DNA of 38,585 nucleotides from Eubacterium sp. (GTDB taxonomy: Bacteria; Bacillota; Clostridia; Oscillospirales; Acutalibacteraceae): NCBI GenBank assembly GCA_014465955.1, contig JACTVT010000020.1, positions 1 through 38,585 of the forward strand, given 5' to 3'. The notes under the pieces were generated by a model. It had not been told where the DNA came from. It saw nothing but the letters and a program-made list of their open reading frames with translations, and did no database searches. Positions 7,933 through 13,745 of the stretch are shown piece after piece (the first letter of the stretch is position 1; the number at the start of each line of letters is the position of its first letter). The translations under genes and the position numbers were made by a program.

Positions 7933-9312
7933 TTATCTGCATAGGTCATCGTGCCTATGTCTTGTTTTTTGCTTCGTAATAAAGCGTTTTTGTTGCATTG
8001 CTTTTTCAGCTTTCATATTGTGTTTGATTTCATCGTTGTCCTCCAAAATGTTTGTCGCAACCTTAACTTCTTTTCGTAGCAAAGACAAAGTTTTTGTGAA
8101 ATCATCACGTTTTGATTTTAGTTCTGCCATGACACTCGGTTCTTTGCAACGCCTCATTTTGTTATAGCAATGCTGCCGTTGCTTTTCAATATAAATAATT
8201 TGCTCGTTTGTTGCTGAAATAAATTCATTAACAGCCGAAATCGTGGTCAATTCTTTAGAATCTATCAATCGTATTTCTTGCGAATACCTGTCAATTTTTC
8301 TCCAAGCTGCCCTCATTTCAGGTGACAACGGTTTGTGCTGTTTTGCTTTTGGCAAATATCCCAACATATAGCAGTAATGCAAATACATCGCTCTCAGTCC
8401 GGTTATTTTTCTTGTCGTTGCAAAGCAACCGTTGAGCCTAACTTTCTTTGAAACAACATATTTGGGCTTTATTGATTTTTGGAATGTGTTAAATTCGGGA
8501 GCAGTTTTCCAAAAGTCATTTTCTTTAAGCGTTTGAAAAATATGCTCTTTATCATACTTCTCACCCAACCGATAAAGGCGTGTGTTTCGAGTATCATTAA
8601 CAGAACGAATTGTTGCATATTTCAAACCGGGATTGAGATTAACAATATAGCCTTGCTTTTTGAGCACATAGATAAATTCTTTCGGAGAACAGCTGATACT
8701 TAACGCTTTGTCTATCGCCTCTCTCATTAAATTGTACTTTGTAGGTTCACCGTTTTTCTCTGCATAATACAAAGTTCTTGAAATTTTATTTTGTGGATTT
8801 GCTAATACAGTTAAGTGTTCACGCTCACAAAGTGAATCAGATAAATCTCTGAACTTGTAATACGCTTTCTTGTTGCAATTAAATTTTTTGCCGTTCCACA
8901 TATTGACAGAGTTAATTACAAAATGATTATGGTAAGTGCCTGTATTAAAATGCGTTGCTACAAGCACTTGATAATCTCTGCCCCACATTTGTTTTGCAAG
9001 TTCGACACCAAGCCTATGGCATTGTTTGGGTGTGACTTCGCCTGTCTTAAAACTTTGATATGCGTGGTAGGCAACATTGCCTGAAATCTTACCAAAATGA
9101 ACTTGAATTTTTTTCATTTCTTCATAGGCTGTATCGGTATTGCAATTTACACCTGTGACAAAGCACGTTTCTTCACTGATTGTTTTCTCTCCGTTCTCGG
9201 CATAGTGAATTGCATTTTTCAAATCAGAGTAAATTGTTTTGTCAGGGTTGGCGGCATAATCAACAACACGAGACAGGCTGTCCTTGATTGCCCAAATTTT
9301 TGTTACAGCCAT
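7933..9312 (-). CDS. Relaxase, MobP-type (Relaxase PF03432)
   Basis: A 459-aa mobilization nuclease that nicks the transfer origin and stays linked to the DNA end through a tyrosine. The N-terminal relaxase domain shows D-Y-A-A-N-P near residue 20, a probable active-site tyrosine region, and the metal-binding histidine motif III HFNTGTYHNHFVINS around residues 123-137. The C-terminal half is basic and helical. The gene overlaps the MobC-like gene upstream by one base (stop/start overlap at 9312), indicating translational coupling. Such relaxases rely on a helper's conjugation pore, fitting the lack of secretion genes here. Confidence 0.88.
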   Translation of the reverse strand: MAVTKIWAIKDSLSRVVDYAANPDKTIYSDLKNAIHYAENGEKTISEETCFVTGVNCNTDTAYEEMKKIQVHFGKISGNVAYHAYQSFKTGEVTPKQCHRLGVELAKQMWGRDYQVLVATHFNTGTYHNHFVINSVNMWNGKKFNCNKKAYYKFRDLSDSLCEREHLTVLANPQNKISRTLYYAEKNGEPTKYNLMREAIDKALSISCSPKEFIYVLKKQGYIVNLNPGLKYATIRSVNDTRNTRLYRLGEKYDKEHIFQTLKENDFWKTAPEFNTFQKSIKPKYVVSKKVRLNGCFATTRKITGLRAMYLHYCYMLGYLPKAKQHKPLSPEMRAAWRKIDRYSQEIRLIDSKELTTISAVNEFISATNEQIIYIEKQRQHCYNKMRRCKEPSVMAELKSKRDDFTKTLSLLRKEVKVATNILEDNDEIKHNMKAEKAMQQKRFITKQKTRHRHDDLCR

Positions 9313-9563
9313 TATCCGTCATCACCGTAACACGCTTTGAGCAGAAGTTCTTTTATTTTATCAAGCCTGCTGTCATTCATTTGAAAAACTAATTGATAAG
9401 CCTGTTTCAAATATTTATTGGGTGCCGACCTTACACTTTGACCTAACGCACACTTACGAATATACTCGGATAACGATAAGCCTGCACGCTTTGCCTTACT
9501 GCAAATGTTTGATTTTTCATTTTCGGTTACTCTGATGTTTATTGATAAATTTCTTTCTCTCAT
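9312..9563 (-). CDS. MobC-like relaxosome accessory protein
   Basis: An 83-aa protein beginning with a ribbon-helix-helix pattern: L-S-I-N-I-R-V-T-E-N-E-K, then a helix ending in L-S-L-S-E-Y-I-R-K-C-A-L-G. This is typical of MobC proteins that bind the transfer origin and open it for the relaxase. It is encoded directly upstream of the relaxase with a one-base overlap. A GGAG site precedes the ATG. Confidence 0.8.
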   Translation of the reverse strand: MRERNLSINIRVTENEKSNICSKAKRAGLSLSEYIRKCALGQSVRSAPNKYLKQAYQLVFQMNDSRLDKIKELLLKACYGDDG

Positions 9564-9719
9564 TTGTTCTCCTTTCTTAGGGGGTTAAAGGGTACTCCCT
9601 TATCTTCCGGCAATACATTGCCTATGCTCGCTACAGTCTGCGACTGCAAATATACTCGTAAAGTTTGTCAGTTGCAAAACCTTTTATTATCGGTTATATT
9701 ATTAATGCTTTTATTAGCA
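9564..9719. other. Candidate transfer origin region upstream of mobC
   Basis: Noncoding DNA directly upstream of the mobC-relaxase genes, the usual place of an oriT. It holds two small perfect inverted repeats: GGCAAT-AC-ATTGCC at 9609-9622 and CAGTC-TGC-GACTG at 9634-9646, next to a G/C-run (about 9580-9600). I cannot identify a nick site by sequence, so oriT is an inference from position and inverted repeats. Confidence 0.4.
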
Positions 9720-9767
9720 GATCGCTTGTCATCTGTTGCCGCAGATGAATCCCAAGCGGTCTTTTTT
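9720..9767 (+). terminator. Long hairpin with T-run
   Basis: Outer arms GATCGCTTG (9720-9728) and CAAGCGGTC (9753-9761, one G-T pair) enclose an inner stem CATCTG / CAGATG (9730-9735, 9742-9747). The plus strand continues with TTTTTT. It lies just past the end of the minus-strand gene at 9774, so it may also act on that transcript. It could alternatively be part of the oriT structure. Confidence 0.5.
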
Positions 9768-9773
9768 ATTTGT

Positions 9774-10100
9774 TTATTCATCCTTATCGCCCTTCATTTC
9801 ATAAAGTGTTTTGCTGATAAGTTTAATCGTTTTGAGTAGTTCTGGTGACGGTTGAAAGCCATTCAATGACTTCAATTCATTCAAAACTTCTTCAAGTTTT
9901 TTCTTCAAAGCAACATAAACTTTTGGATTACCGACAACAACAATATCCCTTTGAAGTGCTCGATTGATCAGGTAATCTTGCTTTGTCAAACCCGATAATT
10001 TAACTCTCATATCAAGTTCATTACTTTCTTCGGGCGACATTCTGAAAGCAACAGTTTTGTTTCTCCAACGGTTATGTTCGTCACGATTTTTAGCCGACAT
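9774..10100 (-). CDS. Ribbon-helix-helix mobilization accessory protein
   Basis: A 108-aa protein. I start it at the ATG at 10100, because AAAGGGG lies upstream at fair spacing and the longer reading (to 10172) only translates the end of integrase in another frame. The N-terminal half shows T-V-A-F-R-M-S-P-E-E-S-N-E-L-D and S-G-L-T-K-Q-D-Y-L, the pattern of MobC-like ribbon-helix-helix DNA-binding proteins; the C-terminal half is helical. The start overlaps the integrase stop, so it is expressed with int. Such genes are common beside integrases of Clostridia elements; a role in mobilization or integration control is inferred. Confidence 0.7.
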   Translation of the reverse strand: MSAKNRDEHNRWRNKTVAFRMSPEESNELDMRVKLSGLTKQDYLINRALQRDIVVVGNPKVYVALKKKLEEVLNELKSLNGFQPSPELLKTIKLISKTLYEMKGDKDE

Positions 10101-11181
10101 TTTTAAATTCACCCCTTTCGTTTTCAAGTTTATTTGCCATTTCGTCTTGCCTTGACGGAAACATATGAGCATAATGATATGTCATATCGACGCTTTCGTG
10201 TCCCATCCTGTCTGCAATTTCAACAGCGGAAAAGCCTAAATCAATGAGCAATGAAACATGCGAATGACGCAAATCATGGATACGAATTTTCTTAACTTCT
10301 GCCTTTTCACAGCCTGTTTTCATTGCCCGATACAATGCAGTTTTTGAAATCGGAAACAGCCTTGTATCTTTTTCTGCACCGTAAAGCATACCGATATAAT
10401 CTTGCATTTCGTCACAAAGAAACGACGGCATTTTAATTATTCTATTGCTCTTTGGTGTCTTCGGTTCGGTAATAATATCACAACCGTTTATTCTTTGATA
10501 GCTTTTGTTAATCCTTAAAGTTCGCTTGTTAAAATCAAAATCACTTGGAGTTAAGGCTAACAATTCGCCCTCACGAATGCCACACCAATACAATAATTCA
10601 AAAGCATAATAATGCATTGGTTCTTCCATTTTTGCTTCGGCGAATCGCATATATTCATCCTTTGTCCAAATAAGCATCTCTCTGTCGCTTTCTTTTTTGC
10701 CCATCGCTCCTGCTTTTCTTGCAACATTTTCTTTAAGTCCATAGTATTTAACGGCAAAATTTAATATCGCACTCATTTGGTTATGAATTGTCTTTAAATA
10801 GGTTTGAGAAAACGGTTTTCCGTTTTCATCCTTTGCTTTAATTAACTTATTTTGCCAATTTATAATATCAGTCGCTTTGATTTCATTTATTTTCTTATCG
10901 GCAAAATACGGCAAAATTTTGGTTTCAAATATATGTCTTTTTGTATTTATTGTATTAAGTTTCAACTTTGTACCTAGGCTTTCAAAATACAATTCGACAA
11001 ACGAATCAAATGTCATATTGCAAGCACCTTGCAGTTTTAACATTTCTTCTTTTTCCCAAGCCTTTGCTGCTCTTTGAGTAATAAAGCCTCGCTTTTGCGT
11101 TTGTTTTTTCTCGCCTGTCCAATCGGTATATCTAAACACCGCTCGCCAAGTATTTGTTTTATTGTCCTTATATACAGGCAT
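10090..11181 (-). CDS. int: Tyrosine integrase of the element
   Basis: A 363-aa tyrosine recombinase of the Tn916/phage-integrase type. It has an N-terminal arm-binding domain (1-50), a SAM-like core-binding domain (about 55-150) and a catalytic domain. Catalytic residues visible are Arg203 (CGIREGE), a Lys near 241-244, His302-x-x-Arg305 (HDLRHSH), His328 (GHES) and the nucleophile Tyr337 (YHYAHM). It should carry out integration into and excision from the guaA end using the 12-bp core repeats. GGAGG lies 6 bases before the ATG. The excisionase reading frame overlaps this ribosome binding site region, so xis and int form one transcript driven from 11474-11502. Confidence 0.93.
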   Translation of the reverse strand: MPVYKDNKTNTWRAVFRYTDWTGEKKQTQKRGFITQRAAKAWEKEEMLKLQGACNMTFDSFVELYFESLGTKLKLNTINTKRHIFETKILPYFADKKINEIKATDIINWQNKLIKAKDENGKPFSQTYLKTIHNQMSAILNFAVKYYGLKENVARKAGAMGKKESDREMLIWTKDEYMRFAEAKMEEPMHYYAFELLYWCGIREGELLALTPSDFDFNKRTLRINKSYQRINGCDIITEPKTPKSNRIIKMPSFLCDEMQDYIGMLYGAEKDTRLFPISKTALYRAMKTGCEKAEVKKIRIHDLRHSHVSLLIDLGFSAVEIADRMGHESVDMTYHYAHMFPSRQDEMANKLENERGEFKNVG

Positions 11182-11183
11182 TT

Positions 11184-11382
11184 TTATCCTCCTTCCGTTT
11201 TGTCTGTGCAGTCAATTCTTTGGTAAAAATATTTGCGATTGACTCTGCCCGAAACAACAATTTTTCCTTTTTCGGCAAGTTCTTTATTAAGTTTTTTTGA
11301 TAATCTTATATGCATAAGACTCGGAAACATCAAGAACTTTTGCAACTTCGTCAACCCTCATAAAAATAGAATTTTCAGACAT
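11184..11382 (-). pseudogene. Excisionase-like gene with one-base frameshift
   Basis: This reads from ATG at 11382 (GGAGG 8 bases upstream) as M-S-E-N-S-I-F-M-R-V-D-E-V-A-K-V-L-D-V-S, a helix-turn-helix typical of small excisionases, and then hits a stop after I-I-K-K-T. The break is in a run of seven A (11292-11298). With six A the frame would continue as L-N-K-E-L-A-E-K-G and G-R-V-N-R-K-Y-F to a stop at 11184, giving a normal 65-aa excisionase. The stop would lie inside the integrase ribosome binding region, as expected for coupled xis-int. This is either a real mutation that could block excision, slippage at the A-run, or a sequencing error. Confidence 0.75.
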
Positions 11383-11450
11383 TTTTACACCTCCTTTGGC
11401 TCTCACAGTTACATAATATGTTGCAATTATGATACTTGTATTTACATTTT

Positions 11451-11468
11451 CGTAACTGTTTGGTTACG
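11451..11468. promoter_or_regulatory. Inverted repeat, likely repressor operator
   Basis: CGTAAC (11451-11456), six bases, GTTACG (11463-11468): a perfect 6-bp inverted repeat just downstream of the leftward xis-int -10 box. The same CGTAAC half-site occurs at 11554, inside the rightward promoter, and a GTTAC at 11409. The repeated half-site between two divergent promoters suggests binding by the CI-like protein at 11593. Confidence 0.5.
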
Positions 11469-11473
11469 ATTTT

Positions 11474-11502
11474 ATATTAACACCTTGCAATTCACTTGTC
11501 AA
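11474..11502 (-). promoter_or_regulatory. Leftward promoter for xis-int-mobilization genes
   Basis: On the minus strand TTGACA (11497-11502), 17 bases, TAATAT (11474-11479). This is a near-consensus sigma-70-type promoter facing xis and int and overlapping the inverted repeat region. It is expected to be shut by the repressor in the integrated state. Confidence 0.7.
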
Positions 11503-11543
11503 GAATAATTTCAAAATTATCGTACTTATTTTGATAATTTAAT

Positions 11544-11572
11544 TTGACTTATCGTAACATATATGGTACAGT
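11544..11572 (+). promoter_or_regulatory. Rightward promoter of the repressor gene
   Basis: TTGACT (11544-11549), 17 bases, TACAGT (11567-11572), about 20 bases before the repressor ATG. A CGTAAC half-site sits in the spacer, consistent with autorepression. Confidence 0.65.
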
Positions 11573-11592
11573 AATGTTTGAGGTGATGCTTA

Positions 11593-12204
11593 ATGGCAAT
11601 CGGTGAAAGAATACGATTTATCAGAAAAAAGCATAATATGACGCAAAAATATTTAGGTCTTAAACTCGGTTTCGGAGAAAAGAACGCCGACTCTCGTGTT
11701 GCACAATACGAAAACGGCAGGCGTGAACCTAAAAGCGATATGCTAAAAGAAATTGCAGGAGTATTGCAGGTATCAACACTTGCACTTGACAGTCCTAATC
11801 TTGATGACCATATCAGGTTAATGCACACATTATTTACTATTGAGGATATTTACGGACTTACTATCGAAAGAATAAACGGCAAACTTTGTCTTGTTCCCGA
11901 TGAAAGCAGACCGGAATGTTTTACGGGCTTGTACGGTTGCCTTAATGAGTGGAATGAAATTAAAGAAAAGCTGAAAAGCAGTGAAATAACGGAAGGTCAA
12001 TATGACAAATGGCGATACAACTATCCCGAAGACCTTGCCGCAAATTTAAAGAATACCCTTGACTATTGCTGGGACAAGGCTCAAAAAGAGAATAAAAAGC
12101 GAGGAAAGAATTATAACCCTTACGAAGAACCGCAGGAAGATTTCTTGACAAAGTTTGAACAAATCAAAAAAGAGCATTACGATACAGAAAATAAAAATGA
12201 ATAA
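11593..12204 (+). CDS. XRE-family repressor of the element
   Basis: A 203-aa protein with an N-terminal Cro/CI helix-turn-helix (residues about 1-62: R-I-R-F-I-R-K-K-H-N-M-T-Q-K-Y-L-G, then R-V-A-Q-Y-E-N-G-R-R-E-P). A C-terminal part of about 140 residues carries no LexA-like protease motif that I can see. It faces away from int with two back-to-back promoters between them, the layout of lysogeny-type control. It probably represses xis-int and itself through CGTAAC/GTTACG half-sites. How it would be released without a self-cleavage domain is unclear. GAGGTG lies about 7 bases before the ATG. Confidence 0.8.
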   Translation: MAIGERIRFIRKKHNMTQKYLGLKLGFGEKNADSRVAQYENGRREPKSDMLKEIAGVLQVSTLALDSPNLDDHIRLMHTLFTIEDIYGLTIERINGKLCLVPDESRPECFTGLYGCLNEWNEIKEKLKSSEITEGQYDKWRYNYPEDLAANLKNTLDYCWDKAQKENKKRGKNYNPYEEPQEDFLTKFEQIKKEHYDTENKNE

Positions 12205-12245
12205 ATAATTTAATTGGCAAAGAATATTTTAAATTTATATAAACT

Positions 12246-12773
12246 ATGGAAAAATATTTTTATCATGTTGTTACTGAAAAACCTATGTATGTAGGTCAAC
12301 ATATAGTTTTTGACGAAAATCATCATAACGGAGTTTGGCAACGAGTAAATGAAAAAAATGATATTGTCTGCGATATTTATAATAATCCGAAAAAATACAA
12401 GGATATTGAACTTGAACACCACACCTCAGTAGCTTTGAGAGAGCTTGCATTGGAGCAAGTAAGAGTTGAAAAATATCCAAATTATCCGTCACGAATGGCT
12501 TGTTTATATGTGTCTAAAACATTAGAAGAGGCAGAAAAATGGTTTGATTATTTTGTTAGCTTAGGCAGGCCGACATTTCAAATTGTAAAATTACAAGTCA
12601 ACGGCAATATGTTTTACGGTGATGCCGAAAATTGCTTTGACGGAAAATTAAGTGAAAAAGAAAATCTTATCCTTGCAGAAAAATATTGGAAAAACGAAGA
12701 TTTTAATGAAAGCTCAATTATAGAAATGCTTGTTGACGGTGATATTGAGGTTGCAGAAATAGTAAAAGGATAA
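12246..12773 (+). CDS. DUF2441-family protein
   Basis: A 175-aa protein matching my memory of DUF2441, a family common in Firmicutes accessory DNA with no established function. Conserved-looking stretches include YFYHVVTEKPMYVGQHI (residues 4-20), ELEHHTSVALRELALE (55-70) and YPSRMACLYVSKTLEEAEKW (80-99). It contains no membrane segment or signal peptide. It follows the repressor by 41 bases on the same strand and precedes a GIY-YIG gene, so all three may share a transcript. No clear ribosome binding site is seen before the ATG. Conserved His/Tyr residues suggest an enzyme, but I make no claim of activity. Confidence 0.7.
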   Translation: MEKYFYHVVTEKPMYVGQHIVFDENHHNGVWQRVNEKNDIVCDIYNNPKKYKDIELEHHTSVALRELALEQVRVEKYPNYPSRMACLYVSKTLEEAEKWFDYFVSLGRPTFQIVKLQVNGNMFYGDAENCFDGKLSEKENLILAEKYWKNEDFNESSIIEMLVDGDIEVAEIVKG

Positions 12774-12824
12774 TTGTAGTACTTTATGAAGAAATATAGT
12801 TATACAAAAGGGAGTGTTATGTAA

Positions 12825-13607
12825 TTGTTTGGTACAGTGATACTTGATGCTTATACAAAGGATGAAACAAAAGAACTAGCTGATGCAATAAATGATTTAT
12901 GTTGTCCAAATGACAATTATGGATGGGCTTCTGCGGGAATATATTGTTTTTGGGATTATTATACACGCGAAGTTCTTTATATTGGTTTAGCAAGAGACCT
13001 ATATGTACGATTTTGTCAACATAATGGTTTAATTCCGATGCAAGATAGCGGCTGCAAACACAAACAAATACAACAGTATTTTAATGAACACAAAAAATTA
13101 GGATACACAATATTCGTACAATCTCCTTTATCTCAACCTTTAGTATCAAGAAATAAGACAATGTACGAGAAAATGGCAAATGAAGATGGCTCTTCAATAC
13201 AAGACTATATATCAGAGCAAGGAATAAATAATATAAAACTTTCCGAAGGAATTCTAATAGAAGCTTACAGACGAGCATATGGTCATTTCCCTCCTTGGAA
13301 TAAGGTTGGTGGTTCCATTGAAGGACAAGAAAGGACTATGGAGAAAAATATTAATATTGTAAAAAGTTTTGCTAATCCTCAAATTCAAAAAGTCAGCCCT
13401 ATCGTTTCACGATCAACTATTAGAGAATTATCTGAAAATCCAACATACGAATTCTGTGAAAACTATTTGCACGCAATAAGAATGTTAGTATTAAATTTTG
13501 GTATGGACTATTATGATGCATTAGAATTCCAAAATAAATTTGATAAGTATAATTGTTATAAACGAATTTGTGATTTGAAGTATTTAGACAAAGAACTAAT
13601 AGTATAG
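12825..13607 (+). CDS. GIY-YIG family nuclease
   Basis: A 260-aa protein with a GIY-YIG domain near its start: A-G-I-Y-C-F-W (residues 37-43), then V-L-Y-I-G-L-A-R-D-L (50-59) with a following R-F. A later segment S-E-G-I-L-I-E-A-Y (about 140-148) and W-N-K (about 158) supply the expected metal-binding Glu and Asn. The rest is of unknown fold. Start is TTG at 12825 with AAAGGGAG about 11 bases upstream; nearby ATG codons are in other frames. It is the last gene before the right end of the element. Possible roles are a homing-type or defence nuclease, or DNA repair; which one is unknown. Confidence 0.72.
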   Translation: MFGTVILDAYTKDETKELADAINDLCCPNDNYGWASAGIYCFWDYYTREVLYIGLARDLYVRFCQHNGLIPMQDSGCKHKQIQQYFNEHKKLGYTIFVQSPLSQPLVSRNKTMYEKMANEDGSSIQDYISEQGINNIKLSEGILIEAYRRAYGHFPPWNKVGGSIEGQERTMEKNINIVKSFANPQIQKVSPIVSRSTIRELSENPTYEFCENYLHAIRMLVLNFGMDYYDALEFQNKFDKYNCYKRICDLKYLDKELIV

Positions 13608-13611
13608 AAAA

Positions 13612-13645
13612 AAGAGCTATCAGGCGTTTAAGTCTGATAGCTCTT
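13612..13645. terminator. Bidirectional hairpin at the element's right end
   Basis: A perfect 12-bp stem (AAGAGCTATCAG at 13612-13623, CTGATAGCTCTT at 13634-13645) with a 10-base loop. On the minus strand it is followed by TTTTTT, so it can end guaA transcripts entering the element, replacing the native terminator displaced to 156-180. On the plus strand it ends the GIY-YIG gene, which stops 5 bases earlier. Confidence 0.8.
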
Positions 13646-13655
13646 AATCTTATAT

Positions 13656-13674
13656 TGTTGCCAAAATGTTGCCA
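13656..13674. repeat. Right-end arm repeats, two copies of TGTTGCCA
   Basis: Direct copies at 13656-13663 and 13667-13674 with an 11-bp period, matching the left-end pair at 302-320 in sequence, orientation and spacing. They lie about 60 bases inside the right core repeat. Likely integrase arm-binding sites, by analogy with other tyrosine-integrase elements. Confidence 0.55.
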
Positions 13675-13733
13675 TTTAGAATTACAAAACTCTTGAAATC
13701 CTTATAAATAGGGCATTTATCGAGTCAGCAAAA

Positions 13734-13745
13734 TTATTCCCACTC
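13734..13745. repeat. att core repeat, right end (within guaA)
   Basis: TTATTCCCACTC, overlapping the last three codons and the stop of guaA. It is identical to 190-201 and is preceded by GCAAAA (13728-13733). Strand exchange inside this repeat leaves GuaA unchanged in sequence. Confidence 0.85.

Larger units (their letters stand above)
190..13745. mobile_element. Integrative mobilizable element in the 3' end of guaA
   Basis: The element is bounded by a 12-bp direct repeat (TTATTCCCACTC) at 190-201 and 13734-13745. The repeat is the reverse complement of the last three guaA codons and stop. It contains a tyrosine integrase, an excisionase gene, a CI-like repressor, a MobP-type relaxase, two MobC-like small proteins and TnpV, but no coupling protein or type IV secretion genes. 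It should therefore be mobilizable rather than self-transmissible. Cargo is a DpnII-type restriction-modification operon, an RloC-like ATPase, and two genes of unknown role (DUF2441, GIY-YIG). The guaA 3' end is a known integration hotspot for tyrosine-recombinase elements. The coding sequence of guaA is kept intact. Confidence 0.9.

Noticed and set aside
7922..7949. Longer TnpV start overlapping the relaxase gene
   Set aside because: The AAGGAG site is placed for the ATG at 7922 and the extra residues do not match the family.
10100..10172. Longer start for the ribbon-helix-helix protein
   Set aside because: The extra 24 residues only re-read the integrase end in another frame; a ribosome binding site fits ATG 10100.
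11292..11298. Programmed frameshift in the excisionase gene
   Set aside because: A run of seven A is short for efficient slippage and the needed shift is +1 (or -2); mutation or sequencing error is simpler.
12246..12773. DUF2441 protein as an ADP-ribosyltransferase toxin
   Set aside because: A few His/Tyr residues are suggestive, but the motif set cannot be confirmed from sequence alone.
190..13745. Avoidance of GATC sites in the element because of its DpnII system
   Set aside because: Many GATC sites are visible by eye in the element; no depletion could be claimed without counting.
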